Shown: positions 26,084 to 36,147, counted from the first letter of the stretch. The stretch: DNA of 64,000 bases from Kiritimatiellia bacterium (GCA_017454745.1 JAFTCL010000011.1:1-64000); one strand, 5' to 3'. A program made the numbers and translations. Notes: generated by a model from the letters alone, not told the origin.

Positions 26084-27562
26084 CTACTTGCCCAGTTCCT
26101 TGATTTTGACGTTACGGAAATAGGGCCGCGCTCCGCCATGCTTTCCTTGGAAACCGATGCTTCCCTTGGTGGGCAACTCACAGAACGGCTTGCTCAGCCA
26201 CGGCGGGATCTTGGTGCCGTCGGGATTAGTCTTGGCATCTTTCCAGATGTTGAGGTCGGTGTCCAGCACGTTGGCACCGTTGAGTGCGATCCGGATGTTC
26301 TTGCCCTCGGCCCAAATCGTCATGTGGTTCCACTCGCCGGCCTTTTTAAGGCTCTGGTATTTGGGACCAATGTGGCCGTACAACCCGGCGTTCTTCAAGT
26401 GCGGAGGATCCTTCTTCCACTTGTCGGAAAAATCATCAAGCAACTGCACCTCGACCGAATTGGGAATCCAATTCCCTTTGTCGCTGCAATAAATCACCAC
26501 CCCGGAATTGGCCGCCGGATCCATTTTGTACTCAAAATCGAGCACAAAATTCTCATATTCGCCCTTCGCCCAAATCGCGCTGTCCTTGGACGCGGTAAAT
26601 GCGTTGTCCTCGTATTTCTCCCAAACGCCTTTCTCAAAATCTGCCAGCTGCTCCAGCTGGTTACCGTCCAGCAGGGTACGCCATCCGGCAGCGCCGGTAT
26701 AGGGATGCACCGAGACAATCCCGGACTTGAGGCACCATTCCCAAACCCGGTCTTTCCAAGTGTCGGCCGGGGTTCCGGGAACCGGATTCCTCATAAAGCA
26801 GTGCGGCTCCTTGGCCATAATATGCAGTTCCGCCGGAATGTGCATGGTGCGCAATTTGTGATAAACGCGTACCGACACCATCGGCGACCAACCGTCGGAG
26901 TCGCCGTGCATCAGACACATCGGCGGCGTGGCGGAGTCGAACTTAAATTCCGGGACCAGGTCAACGGACAGATCGTTGCACTTTTCGACCTCGCTCTTTT
27001 CCGTGTTCGGAACCAAACCGTATGCGGGGTAAACCGGAACCGCCCAGTTTACGTTACACGGCAACTGGTCCAGCTCGTCAATCGGCTCATAAGCCGGAGT
27101 CTGGGAAGAAGTGGCAACCATCAGTGTCAAATGACCGCCGGCGCTGCATCCGGTGAAACCGATGTTGTCCGGGTTCAACCCGCGTTTTTTGGCCTCGCTG
27201 CGCACCATCCGGACCGTACGCTGAGCATCCTGCCAAGCGGTCACGTGCTTCGGCAAACCCTGCGGACGCGGAGTGCGGTAACGCATAGTAACCACCGTAA
27301 CGCCCTTGGAAAGGAAGTAATCGCGAATGGGTGAGACCTCATACCCGTCAATCCCGCATCCCTTGTACGCGCCTCCGGACACGGAGATCAGAATGGCGTC
27401 ACTCTTCAACTCTTTCGGCGTATGCCACACCAAATAGGGTTTGTAAGGCTGATTCGTCTGCGGCGAAGGCATTTTGCCTTCTGGCCACAACGGAACCTCG
27501 TCCGCGCCAAACGCCCATCCGCACAACATTGCGGCGCCAAACACTAGCATCAGTCTGTTCAT
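26084..27562 (-). CDS. Secreted esterase-DUF1080 fusion
   Basis: 492 residues with a signal peptide (MLVFGAAMLCGWAFGA). The N-terminal half (about 30-290) is an alpha/beta-hydrolase of the acetyl-xylan-esterase/lipase type: LISVSGGAYKG as oxyanion region, nucleophile elbow GCSAGG, an acidic site in MHGDSDGWSP and His in KEPHCF. The C-terminal half (about 300-490) is a DUF1080 (3-keto-disaccharide hydrolase-like, concanavalin-type) domain with WRTLLDGNQLEQL and GEWNHMTIWAEGKNIRIALNG. The fusion probably deacylates sugars while binding or cleaving them. It follows the accA-linked membrane gene by 28 bp. Confidence 0.82.
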   Translation of the reverse strand: MNRLMLVFGAAMLCGWAFGADEVPLWPEGKMPSPQTNQPYKPYLVWHTPKELKSDAILISVSGGAYKGCGIDGYEVSPIRDYFLSKGVTVVTMRYRTPRPQGLPKHVTAWQDAQRTVRMVRSEAKKRGLNPDNIGFTGCSAGGHLTLMVATSSQTPAYEPIDELDQLPCNVNWAVPVYPAYGLVPNTEKSEVEKCNDLSVDLVPEFKFDSATPPMCLMHGDSDGWSPMVSVRVYHKLRTMHIPAELHIMAKEPHCFMRNPVPGTPADTWKDRVWEWCLKSGIVSVHPYTGAAGWRTLLDGNQLEQLADFEKGVWEKYEDNAFTASKDSAIWAKGEYENFVLDFEYKMDPAANSGVVIYCSDKGNWIPNSVEVQLLDDFSDKWKKDPPHLKNAGLYGHIGPKYQSLKKAGEWNHMTIWAEGKNIRIALNGANVLDTDLNIWKDAKTNPDGTKIPPWLSKPFCELPTKGSIGFQGKHGGARPYFRNVKIKELGK

Positions 27563-27590
27563 TTTTTCATCCTTTTAAGGTTTAAGGTTT

Positions 27591-28406
27591 TTAAAAATGC
27601 CGCTGTGAAAAATGCGAAGGCCGCTGGGTTTTAACCTTAGGCTGCTCCAAATGCAGCGCGTACCACTGCTCGCCCAGCCCGGCATTTGAAAACTGCTGGA
27701 TACGGTTGTTCGCCAATGCCTCGCGGTTGGCCTTGATAGTGACGTTCTCCATTTTATCGTTGGCTTGGATCAACACCTTGTGCGCGGAATCGTAATCCTT
27801 GCGCTGCACCAGAATCCACGAGTAAAGCGCATAAAGCAACGCGCCTTGACCATAACGCAACCGCAAGGTCTGTTTGCGGAAGAACTTATCCATGCCGTCG
27901 AACTGGTTAAGCATATACATCCGGGCCAGCTTCATCGCCGCCATCAACGGGTCAACCATAAGGGCTTTGGGCATCAACTCGTCCACCTGTTTGAAATCCT
28001 TGATCATCCAGTAGAGTTGAAGCCGCATCGTGGCAATCTGCCGGGTCATCATCGGCACCCACGGAACAAAACATTCCATGCATTTTGATTTTTCCAGCGC
28101 CCGTTTGACCAGCGCCTGCTGGTCATGCTCGATCTCCAGTTGAGCCTGTTTGACACTTCCCGGCGGACGGGTTTGCCAACGGTTGACCTTGGCCTGAAGC
28201 TTCTTCTGGCCGTCGAGCAAAATCTGCTGCACGTCGCTCATCGCGGCCTTGACCCGCTTCTGGATAATCCAGCTGGACAACACCTGCAGCCCGATCATCA
28301 GCAGCATACCCCAGGCAACCGACCAACCCCAGCCGCAGACATACCCCAGACGCAAGCCCAACGTCAGAGCCAGCGCAATCGCCGCGTTAATCAGCACCGT
28401 GTACAT
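27591..28406 (-). CDS. Membrane-anchored helical-repeat protein of unknown function
   Basis: 271 residues. Two hydrophobic segments lie near residues 3-23 and 28-48, followed by a charged helical stretch (about 50-100) and an alpha-helical region with TPR-like features (YALYSWILVQRKDYDSAHKV). I cannot assign a family. The start ATG overlaps the stop of accA by one base (TAATG), which predicts translational coupling, and this suggests a link to fatty-acid synthesis or simply to the membrane, but that is inference only. Confidence 0.6.
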   Translation of the reverse strand: MYTVLINAAIALALTLGLRLGYVCGWGWSVAWGMLLMIGLQVLSSWIIQKRVKAAMSDVQQILLDGQKKLQAKVNRWQTRPPGSVKQAQLEIEHDQQALVKRALEKSKCMECFVPWVPMMTRQIATMRLQLYWMIKDFKQVDELMPKALMVDPLMAAMKLARMYMLNQFDGMDKFFRKQTLRLRYGQGALLYALYSWILVQRKDYDSAHKVLIQANDKMENVTIKANREALANNRIQQFSNAGLGEQWYALHLEQPKVKTQRPSHFSQRHF

Positions 28407-29236
28407 TATTTGCCCTTAACCTCGAAGTACCTGCCCATTGCGCAGAACTTATCATAGCGCTTCGCCACCAACTCGTCGGCGGAAAGACGCATTAACTCCT
28501 TCAGCGCGGCCAGGACGGCCTTTTTTACCGCCGCCGCGGCTGCTTTAGGATCGGTATGCGCACCTTGAGCGGGTTCGGACACGATCTCGTCAATCACCCC
28601 AAGCTTCTTGAGGGATTCGGCGGTAATCTTGAGTGCCTCCGCCGCGACCGGGGCTTTGGAGCCGTCGCGCCACAGGATCGAGGCGCACCCCTCCGGGGAA
28701 ATTACGGAATAAACCGCGTTCTGAAGCATCAGGATCTTGTCGCCTACGGCAATGCCCAACGCACCGCCACTACCGCCTTCGCCGATCACTACCACCACGA
28801 TCGGGGTGCGAAGCGTGGACATGAACTCCAGATTGTGGGCGATTGCCTCCGCCTGGCCACGGGCCTCGGCATCGGCCCCAGGATACGCGCCGGGGGTATC
28901 GATGAATGTCACCACCGGCAAACCGAACTTTTCGGCGATCCGCATCAGCCGCATCGCCTTGCGGTAACCATCCGGACTGGCCATACCGAAATTCGACTCG
29001 ACGTTTTCCTCTACGGTACGGCCCTTACGGTGTCCCATCACCATAACCTTTACGCCGCTAATGGTGGCGAACCCGCCGATTAACGCGCGATCATCGCCGA
29101 ACAGACGGTCGCCGTGCAATTCCACGAAATCCTCGCACATCATGGAAATGTATTCCGTCACGTTCGGACGTCCCGGATTTCGGGCCAGCTGAACCGTATC
29201 CCACGCAGTGCGCTTAACTTGTTTTTTGGTTGCCAT
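28406..29236 (-). CDS. accA: Acetyl-CoA carboxylase carboxyltransferase subunit alpha
   Basis: With AccD forms the carboxyltransferase that makes malonyl-CoA for fatty-acid synthesis. The crotonase-fold sequence has ARNPGRPNVTEYI, DFVELHGDRLFGDDRALIGG, FIDTPGAYPGADAEARGQAE and IGEGGSGGALG, all typical of AccA. At 276 residues it is shorter at the N-terminus than the ~319-residue E. coli protein but covers the catalytic core. accD ends 31 bp upstream on the same strand. Confidence 0.97.
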   Translation of the reverse strand: MATKKQVKRTAWDTVQLARNPGRPNVTEYISMMCEDFVELHGDRLFGDDRALIGGFATISGVKVMVMGHRKGRTVEENVESNFGMASPDGYRKAMRLMRIAEKFGLPVVTFIDTPGAYPGADAEARGQAEAIAHNLEFMSTLRTPIVVVVIGEGGSGGALGIAVGDKILMLQNAVYSVISPEGCASILWRDGSKAPVAAEALKITAESLKKLGVIDEIVSEPAQGAHTDPKAAAAAVKKAVLAALKELMRLSADELVAKRYDKFCAMGRYFEVKGK

Positions 29237-29267
29237 TGCTTAAACTCCTTTCAGTAAAAACCGCCTG

Positions 29268-30098
29268 TCAGAAACCGGCATAGCGAAGACACTTGGCGAC
29301 GAACCCCTTAAGCTCACGGCGCTGCACAATACAGTCCACAAAACCGTGGTCACGGGTGTATTCGGCGGTCTGGAAATCGTCAGGAAGTTTCTGTTTGATG
29401 GTGTTCTCAATCACCCGGCGCCCGGCGAACCCGATCAATGCCTTCGGTTCGGCGATGTTAAGGTCGCCCAGCATCGCGTAGCTGGCGGAGACGCCGCCGG
29501 TGGTGGGATCAGTCAATATCGAGAAGTATGGGAGCCCGGCCTCCTTGACTCGCGCAATGCCCGCGCTGGTTTTGGCCATCTGCATCAACGATATGATACC
29601 CTCGTGCATCCGCGCCCCGCCGGAGGCGGAAACGATAATCAGCGGGCGGTGCAACTTTACGGCCACTTCGGTAGCCAGCAGGATGCGCTCGCCGGCTCCG
29701 CTGCTCAACGAACCGCCGAGGAATTTGAAATCCATCACGGCAATCACCACCGGAATCTTTTCAATCGCGGCGGTACCGGTCACCACCGACTCGAACTCGC
29801 CGGTCTTGGCCTTGGTGGCAGCCGCCTTGGCGGCGTATGTGCCGCTGCCGTCGGAGAAATTCAGCGGGTCGCTGGTTGTAACCTGCGCGTTAATTTCCTC
29901 GAAGCTGTCGGCATCGGTGAGCATTTTAATGCGCTCGCGGCAGGACAAGCGGGCATGGTAGTTGCAACGCGGGCAAACCTTGCCGGCCTGTTTCCAGGCA
30001 TCTTTCTCAACATACGCCTTGCAGGACGGGCAAACCACCCACAACGCTTCCGTAGGCACACGAAGCGGGGTTTCGGCCGACTTCTCAAACCACGACAT
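29268..30098 (-). CDS. accD: Acetyl-CoA carboxylase carboxyltransferase subunit beta
   Basis: The zinc-binding half of carboxyltransferase. A four-cysteine zinc finger (Cys23, Cys26, Cys42, Cys45) precedes the crotonase-like domain with SGGARMHEG and TDPTTGGVSAS. 276 residues is normal. ATG 30098 is chosen because a GAGGAGG ribosome binding site sits just upstream and WFEK follows as in other AccD proteins; the longer in-frame start (30137) would add 13 residues. Confidence 0.97.
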   Translation of the reverse strand: MSWFEKSAETPLRVPTEALWVVCPSCKAYVEKDAWKQAGKVCPRCNYHARLSCRERIKMLTDADSFEEINAQVTTSDPLNFSDGSGTYAAKAAATKAKTGEFESVVTGTAAIEKIPVVIAVMDFKFLGGSLSSGAGERILLATEVAVKLHRPLIIVSASGGARMHEGIISLMQMAKTSAGIARVKEAGLPYFSILTDPTTGGVSASYAMLGDLNIAEPKALIGFAGRRVIENTIKQKLPDDFQTAEYTRDHGFVDCIVQRRELKGFVAKCLRYAGF

Positions 30099-30167
30099 AT
30101 CATCCTCCTCATTAAACCAATGAAACGCGCCGGACATCGAAACAAATCAACCGGCTGAAAACAAGAT

Positions 30168-30196
30168 AATTTACCAAAAAACACGGAAAACCGCAA
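30168..30196 (-). promoter_or_regulatory. Promoter of accD-accA
   Basis: Read on the minus strand: TTGCGG (30196-30191), 17-bp spacer ending TTTTTTGG, TAAATT (30173-30168). The T-run plus TGG repeats the extended -10 pattern seen at other genes in this window. Confidence 0.55.
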
Positions 30197-30281
30197 TGCC
30201 GGATTTGCGTAATTTTTTGGATAAATCGGTCAATCCCGCCGTATCCGCAGCACTACCCAAACTCCAGGCTGGGAGCTTCGG

Positions 30282-33200
30282 CTATTCCACCTCGACCTTG
30301 ATCCTGAAGAACCGTTCCCCTGCCCCGCCCGGGATGTTAAAGATCCAATCTTCCAACGGAAACACCGCATCCAACGGAATGAAGTTGGTGGAGGAGGAAA
30401 GACCTTCCACGGTTTCGGAATAATAGAGTCGTATCACACCGTTAACCGGGCCGAGACGTTCAGCACCGTGAACGGTCAGCCGGGCGGAACCGCGGATTGA
30501 ATTGGACTCGTTCGTCACCCACGGGATATCCAACCCGATTTCCGGTTCGCTTTCCGGTACGGTGTTGACCAGCCAACAATCCGTCAGAGCGTCCGGACCG
30601 CCAGAGAAGGAACTGATTGCGGCCCGGCCGGCGGCAGTCAACCATAACGAATTCAACCAGACGCGAACCCGGTCATTGGCCGCCACCGCGTTGGCGATGC
30701 CGTCTTTGCCGGTATTGTCAGCCGGCGGCACAAACGACGGACGCCATTGATCCTGTTCCGTTACCGATGTGCCGAACTGCTGCGCGATAAAACTCGCACC
30801 GGTACCGTCGCAAGCCTTATCCCACCAATCGGAATCCACCCCGGCGTTTTGAATCAGCGACCCGGCGGCATCGCTCAGCCGCAGATCGACTTTGCCGTTG
30901 GTGATTTTTGTGTCCGGCCAATAAAGTGCCTTGGTAAGCACAAGCGACCCGGCGGGAGGAAGCGACAATCCGGCCGGCAAAACCAGTTCCAGCGAAGCGT
31001 TGGCGCTTCCCGACTTGGCTCCGGCGATCCGTACCCCGGACAAATCAAGCGACGCTGCGGCCAATAGATTGGTCAGCCCGATAAATTCTGCGCCGTCCCC
31101 GTCATTATCGGCGGACACGCTCATAACCTCAGCGACGCGCAACCCCATCGCCAAATCGGAATCCGACGGAGCGACGGTATCGACAATGTCCACCGCCTCC
31201 AACGCGCTCCACTCGCCGGTGGAGGACAGTACCCTAGCCCGTAGCCTCATGCCGGCAGCCGGGACCGCAAGTCCGCCTTCGCTTGACCCCGTCACAGGAT
31301 AGGAAAACGCCAAATCCCAAGCGACGTCAGAACTGGTCGCATTGGCCTGATGCACCTCCGCAGCGATAACATTCGTACCGGCTTTGAGCAAACCGACCGG
31401 AATCGCGTACTCCGCCTCCGCGTCAGCCGGGTTGATGTATCCGGTGGTGTAAGTGCTGTAACTTACCTCCCCGGCAGGAATCAACGAGCTTCTGCCCACC
31501 TCCACGCCATTGACATACAGAATGTAACCGTCGTCAAAATAAGCGGTTACTTTAATCGATGCCGCCTTGGCGGCCGATGCCGGAAGCGTAACCGACTTAC
31601 GGAAGTAATAGGTGGTGACCTGCGTTCCGGACGAAGCGTGGTTGACGTAACGGCTCAGCTTGGTGGAAAAGCTTATGCTGTTCGCGAAACCGAACGACCC
31701 GGTGCCCGAACTCCACCCGGAATCGTTAAATTGAACGGACTTCCACGAATTGCCCGCGGCATCCGTTCCAGGCTCGTTGCCGTTGTCATAATATTTCCAT
31801 GAGGAACCTTTCGAAAACGCTTCGGCATAACCCACCGGCGGCAATCCGCCGGTGTAGGTCAAAGCCGATCCGCTAACGCTACCGCCGCTAACCCGCGGAT
31901 CGGAGCCATCGGTGGTGTAATAAACCGTCCCCGACGTACCGCCGGTCAGATACACCTTCTCGCCGCGTTCCATGACCGACTTGTCGGGTATGGTAGCATT
32001 TCCGGCATTTACCGCCGTGGGGGCGTTTATCGAGGGATACCAACCTACCGAGCGGTACTGCGAAACCATAACGTCCGTACGTGCGCTGATGAACGAAAGC
32101 CGGGCGTTGCAAGCCGAAATCCAAGTGTCCCGGGTACGGCTGCCGCCGCCCCAGCGCGCCGCCTCGCAGACCACTGCGTCATCCAACTCGGCCATACGTT
32201 TTCTAAACCGTTCGCTAGCCTTGGCCACGGTCATCGCGCCGCCCTCGCGCACGCATTCGCGATAAATCAGATCGCCGAACGCCAGTTTGTACTCGGCATT
32301 GTCGCAAAGCTTGTAGTGCATCTCCATCGGGTTGAAATTGGCCAGCGTCTTGAAGTTTGCGTTATAAACCTCCGTGCCGTAGGTCATCAAATTGTCGGTG
32401 GCGCTCTTCCCGTTCGCGCCCATCGAGTGTTCCGCGTCATGGCGGTTGAACACCCATCCACGCTTGGTGATTCCGTCAACAACGTTGGTACCGTCGTAAC
32501 GATTGCGCAACGCCGCCATGTTGTTGGCCTTGGTACCCGCCGCCGGCGCGTCGGTGTCATTGGCGAAATGCGAAGTCAACACGTGAACCATAATATTGGT
32601 GGCGTCAAGGTAAACCGGATAAGCCGGATTGGGCGTTCCGTCAGGATTCAACCCCAGCACCCGGCGGTAGTTGTTCGAATGGCTCGCGCCATACCCTTGG
32701 TTGACGGTGATGTCCCAAAAGTTTTCCCACCCCTTGGTCTCACCCTCAACCACCCCGGTAACGTATCCGGGCTGCGAAGTGCGCACCACGTCGTAATCAT
32801 CCGAATTGCCGCCGAAATAGGACTCGCCGTAATTACCGTCGACACGCTCTTCGGTCTGGTAAACTCCCCAATAGGTACCGTTGATGAAAAGGTTGTAGTA
32901 CCGGCTGCGGTTGTAAGGCTCGCCCATGTCCCGCTGCGAATCGCGGGAGAAGCACTCCTCGATAAAGGTGAATGAGTTGTTGCCGTTCGCCCAAGAGTAG
33001 TTCTGCGCGGTCCGCAAATCAATCTTGTCAAACGTATCAGTCCCCTCGTCGCCAAACAGCGGGAAGTCCAGTTTGCCCATACCGTACTCGCTGCGGAAGA
33101 AAAAGCGGAACGAGTGTTTGGGATAAGAGCTACCCCGGCTGTACGCGCCGCGGATGCGGATTCCGGCCGGAACGCTGAACTCGGCGGCACTGTTGGTAGG

Positions 33201-36047
33201 GCTGATCAGCTCCAGCATGGTTTTGCGTTCCCAACGGCGCCCGTCGCCGGTGGCGTTGACATAAATGCCGGTGGACGAGTTAAAAAGATTGGCCGGGTCG
33301 ATAACCAGCGACAGCGTGTCGATGGAGTTGGTGAAACCCGCCAGAAGCCGGTCTCGGTAGTTGGAGACGATGGTCTGGTTCATGCCGTACACCATCTTCT
33401 GGTTGTTAACCGATTGACTGGCGGGGAAACCGCTCGGCGGATTGGAGTTTTGCACCAACACGTCATTAAGGAACAAATAGGTGGCGGAGGTGTCGATCTG
33501 CAAAATACTGTCCGAGTCCGGCACCGCCGCCCGCACACAGGTGGTTCGGCTGATAGTGATCGGCCCGGTGTAAAGCGTCGAGGCCGCCGAAGGCGAGGTT
33601 CCGTTGGTGGTGTAGTAAATGGCCGCGCCAGGATTGTCGGCACAACTCAATTCCAACTGGAACGGCGCGGTTTTCCAACCGTGCGGCACCGAAAACGCCA
33701 CTTCGCTAGTGGGTCCGCTCCGCCCTGCCCCGTTCTCCGCATTCGGGGTCGGCTTTTCATAATAAACCAATTCGCCGTCGTTATCATTCCATAACACTTC
33801 CGGCGCAAGCAGGAAGTCGGGATCATCGGCACTGTTATTGTAAGCGGTTATCTCTAATGTGTTTTCCCCGTTATGGACCAGAGAAACCGGGATGTCGAAA
33901 TATTCGTACGCCAGCGCTGCTTCCACGCTTCGTTTAGCCGTCGGCACTGACGCGAATTCCACCCCGTTGAGTTTGGCGACAAATCCGTCGGCATAGCGGA
34001 GCCGCAGCAAAAACGAGTCTTTGGCCGGCGGATCGCCATCCATATTGAATGTCCCGCGCCAATCAAGTGACGCAGTTTTGCCCAGCATTTCATCGGCAAC
34101 GTTGACCGCGATATTGGCATCCATCGCCCCGGCATGCCCCACCCCGCTGGCGGCGGAACCGAGCAGATGGAAATCGTCCCGATCTTCCTCCCACGCTTTT
34201 TCGCCAGCCGCCACGCTCAGGTCCAATGCGGCGCCGCCGCCTTTCTCGAAATAGACCAGTCGGAGATCGTACGCACCAGCCTCGGGCAAACTGAACGTGC
34301 TGTGGGTTTGCGCGTAACTACGTGAAGCGGTATATTCCCAAGTCCAGCTTTGGCCGCGACGCGACAGCGCCGCCGTAAAACCGTCGTCGCTACCGCATGA
34401 GAACGTCCATAACCCGGCTTCAGGAATGAGCACCGTACCGGTCACCACCACCACAAAATTGTCGCCCGACACACCGGGAAATGCGGTATAGCTATAACCG
34501 GCGGTTGGGGAACCGTCATCATTAAAAGCGATGGTTTCGCACAAGTTGACGGTCGGATTAGCCAACCAGTGCGAAGGATCCGCCAGCATCGACTCGGCCG
34601 TTTCCGAATCCGTGACTGTGCTGTCCATCCGATACGCCACCACCGTGAACCCGGAGTTCAAGGCCGACATACCGACCGGCCCTGAAACTTCCTGCCATTG
34701 TCCATCGCCGACACGATACTGCGCGTTGCCGTTCTCATTGAAAACCGTACGCTGTATTCCGCCCGACCCCACCGAAATGTCTTTGATCTGCTTGCCAAAG
34801 TCAATTTGCTGAATCTTTACACCATCGGGACTGGCCAGAAACAGCGGTTCGCCGGAGGACGACAGCCCGATTCGGGTGTACGCCTCGTTGGCGGCGAAAC
34901 TGTTGTACGCCTTGTCCGCCCATACGATCTTGAAACTATGGGCGGGAATTACGCACGAACCATGGATTTTCTCCCATTTGGTGATTTTCTTGTCCGGGTT
35001 GTCGGACAAATACCAACCTGTCAAATCAATGTCGAAATCGGCGTCGTTTTTCAGTTCCACCCAGTCTAATCCGGTACCGCCGTTTCTAGTCGTCAGTGTA
35101 TTGCCGTTCGACGCCATAATCTCGTTTATCGAAAGCACCTCCGCCGCCGATGCCACCATCGGACGGCCTTCCTCCGGCAACGTCATCGATTGATCGACCC
35201 TAAAATCCATGCCTGTGCCGTTCGACACATATCCACCGGCGACCTTGAACGCGACCGAAACCAACGCGCCTTCCGGCACCTGGTAATTACCCTCGGCGTT
35301 CGATTCGACCGGCACCCCGGCCACCGTCACTTGGGATACGGTTAAATGATCCAACTCGGGAATCGTCAACACGACCGACGGCACAATGTAATCCGACGCG
35401 CCGCTCAATTGTGACAACTCACCGGTCCCGACGCATTTAACCTTGGTGATGTTAAAAGAATCGTCGGTGCATACAATGTCCAACCAATCCCTGCCGTCCG
35501 CAGTAAGCAGAGTCCCGGCGACCGAATACGAAATCTGCGGCGTACCCCCGGTTTTTCGCATTTTAACATCAATCTGAACTTCCTGGTTCAACACCGGAAG
35601 CAAACCCGACAACTTGATCCATCGGTTGGTCGCGCCAACCGGATCTTTGGCCCACCCGTAGTACGACAAACCTCCGCTTTCGTTACCCGTCACGGTTATC
35701 GCGCCCTTGGCGATATTACTGCATTGCGGCAGCGCCGAGAATGCGGCGGTGAAATTAACCCGCAACGACAACACCAATTCCCCGTCGTTAATCGGACGGG
35801 AAACTGCCGGCAAAAACACCAAAGGGTCTTGGATAGACGATTCGATTTTCAACCTGCGGTTCCCGGCATCGCCCAACAAAGATCCGCCGTAAGTTCCAAG
35901 CCACGTTCCGGTTCCGACCACAATATGGTCGGAACCATCGGTCGGCCAGTCCTCGTAACCGCCGATTCCCGCGTCAAACCACTCCAAGGCCGATGCGCAG
36001 GTCGCAAAAACCAGAAAAAAGGAAAACAAAAACACGTTCTTTTTCAT
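30282..36047 (-). CDS. Giant secreted multidomain protein with CotH kinase-like, lamin-tail, PA14 and CHB_HEX domains
   Basis: 1921 residues with a signal peptide (NVFLFSFFLVFATCASA). Domains in order, by eye: N-terminal beta-rich region (25-230); lamin-tail domain near 303-435 (SINEIMASNG, WVELKNDADFDIDLTGWYLS); PA14-like near 496-620 (WTFSCGSDDGF); CHB_HEX near 786-852 (AIYYTTNGTSP); CotH kinase-like near 886-1330 (GIRIRGAYSR, KHSFRFFF, YYNLFINGTYWGVYQTEERV); second CHB_HEX near 1362-1396 (VYYTTDGSDP); jelly-roll near 1409-1589; second lamin-tail-like near 1639-1732; C-terminal tail. CotH domains phosphorylate spore-coat proteins in Bacillus, but the target here is unknown; a surface or extracellular role is likely. 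ATG 36047 is chosen for the signal peptide. Confidence 0.85.
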   Translation of the reverse strand: MKKNVFLFSFFLVFATCASALEWFDAGIGGYEDWPTDGSDHIVVGTGTWLGTYGGSLLGDAGNRRLKIESSIQDPLVFLPAVSRPINDGELVLSLRVNFTAAFSALPQCSNIAKGAITVTGNESGGLSYYGWAKDPVGATNRWIKLSGLLPVLNQEVQIDVKMRKTGGTPQISYSVAGTLLTADGRDWLDIVCTDDSFNITKVKCVGTGELSQLSGASDYIVPSVVLTIPELDHLTVSQVTVAGVPVESNAEGNYQVPEGALVSVAFKVAGGYVSNGTGMDFRVDQSMTLPEEGRPMVASAAEVLSINEIMASNGNTLTTRNGGTGLDWVELKNDADFDIDLTGWYLSDNPDKKITKWEKIHGSCVIPAHSFKIVWADKAYNSFAANEAYTRIGLSSSGEPLFLASPDGVKIQQIDFGKQIKDISVGSGGIQRTVFNENGNAQYRVGDGQWQEVSGPVGMSALNSGFTVVAYRMDSTVTDSETAESMLADPSHWLANPTVNLCETIAFNDDGSPTAGYSYTAFPGVSGDNFVVVVTGTVLIPEAGLWTFSCGSDDGFTAALSRRGQSWTWEYTASRSYAQTHSTFSLPEAGAYDLRLVYFEKGGGAALDLSVAAGEKAWEEDRDDFHLLGSAASGVGHAGAMDANIAVNVADEMLGKTASLDWRGTFNMDGDPPAKDSFLLRLRYADGFVAKLNGVEFASVPTAKRSVEAALAYEYFDIPVSLVHNGENTLEITAYNNSADDPDFLLAPEVLWNDNDGELVYYEKPTPNAENGAGRSGPTSEVAFSVPHGWKTAPFQLELSCADNPGAAIYYTTNGTSPSAASTLYTGPITISRTTCVRAAVPDSDSILQIDTSATYLFLNDVLVQNSNPPSGFPASQSVNNQKMVYGMNQTIVSNYRDRLLAGFTNSIDTLSLVIDPANLFNSSTGIYVNATGDGRRWERKTMLELISPTNSAAEFSVPAGIRIRGAYSRGSSYPKHSFRFFFRSEYGMGKLDFPLFGDEGTDTFDKIDLRTAQNYSWANGNNSFTFIEECFSRDSQRDMGEPYNRSRYYNLFINGTYWGVYQTEERVDGNYGESYFGGNSDDYDVVRTSQPGYVTGVVEGETKGWENFWDITVNQGYGASHSNNYRRVLGLNPDGTPNPAYPVYLDATNIMVHVLTSHFANDTDAPAAGTKANNMAALRNRYDGTNVVDGITKRGWVFNRHDAEHSMGANGKSATDNLMTYGTEVYNANFKTLANFNPMEMHYKLCDNAEYKLAFGDLIYRECVREGGAMTVAKASERFRKRMAELDDAVVCEAARWGGGSRTRDTWISACNARLSFISARTDVMVSQYRSVGWYPSINAPTAVNAGNATIPDKSVMERGEKVYLTGGTSGTVYYTTDGSDPRVSGGSVSGSALTYTGGLPPVGYAEAFSKGSSWKYYDNGNEPGTDAAGNSWKSVQFNDSGWSSGTGSFGFANSISFSTKLSRYVNHASSGTQVTTYYFRKSVTLPASAAKAASIKVTAYFDDGYILYVNGVEVGRSSLIPAGEVSYSTYTTGYINPADAEAEYAIPVGLLKAGTNVIAAEVHQANATSSDVAWDLAFSYPVTGSSEGGLAVPAAGMRLRARVLSSTGEWSALEAVDIVDTVAPSDSDLAMGLRVAEVMSVSADNDGDGAEFIGLTNLLAAASLDLSGVRIAGAKSGSANASLELVLPAGLSLPPAGSLVLTKALYWPDTKITNGKVDLRLSDAAGSLIQNAGVDSDWWDKACDGTGASFIAQQFGTSVTEQDQWRPSFVPPADNTGKDGIANAVAANDRVRVWLNSLWLTAAGRAAISSFSGGPDALTDCWLVNTVPESEPEIGLDIPWVTNESNSIRGSARLTVHGAERLGPVNGVIRLYYSETVEGLSSSTNFIPLDAVFPLEDWIFNIPGGAGERFFRIKVEVE

Positions 36048-36057
36048 TATGGGGGAT

Positions 36058-36087
36058 ATTTTACCAAAAAACCGGGCGGTTTGTCCA
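36058..36087 (-). promoter_or_regulatory. Extended -10 promoter of the giant CotH gene, near-leaderless
   Basis: Minus strand: TGGACA (36087-36082), 18-bp spacer ending TTTTTTGG, TAAAAT (36063-36058). Predicted start of transcription is about 36051, only about 4 nt before the ATG at 36047; no Shine-Dalgarno is present. Confidence 0.6.
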
Positions 36088-36147
36088 TTACATATCAATC
36101 TTCGGCGACTATTTTTATTACAATGCGAATCGCGGGAAAATTGCACC

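Noticed and set aside
26138-27334. 398-codon open frame on the plus strand
   Set aside because: Antisense to the esterase-DUF1080 fusion, which has clear catalytic motifs.
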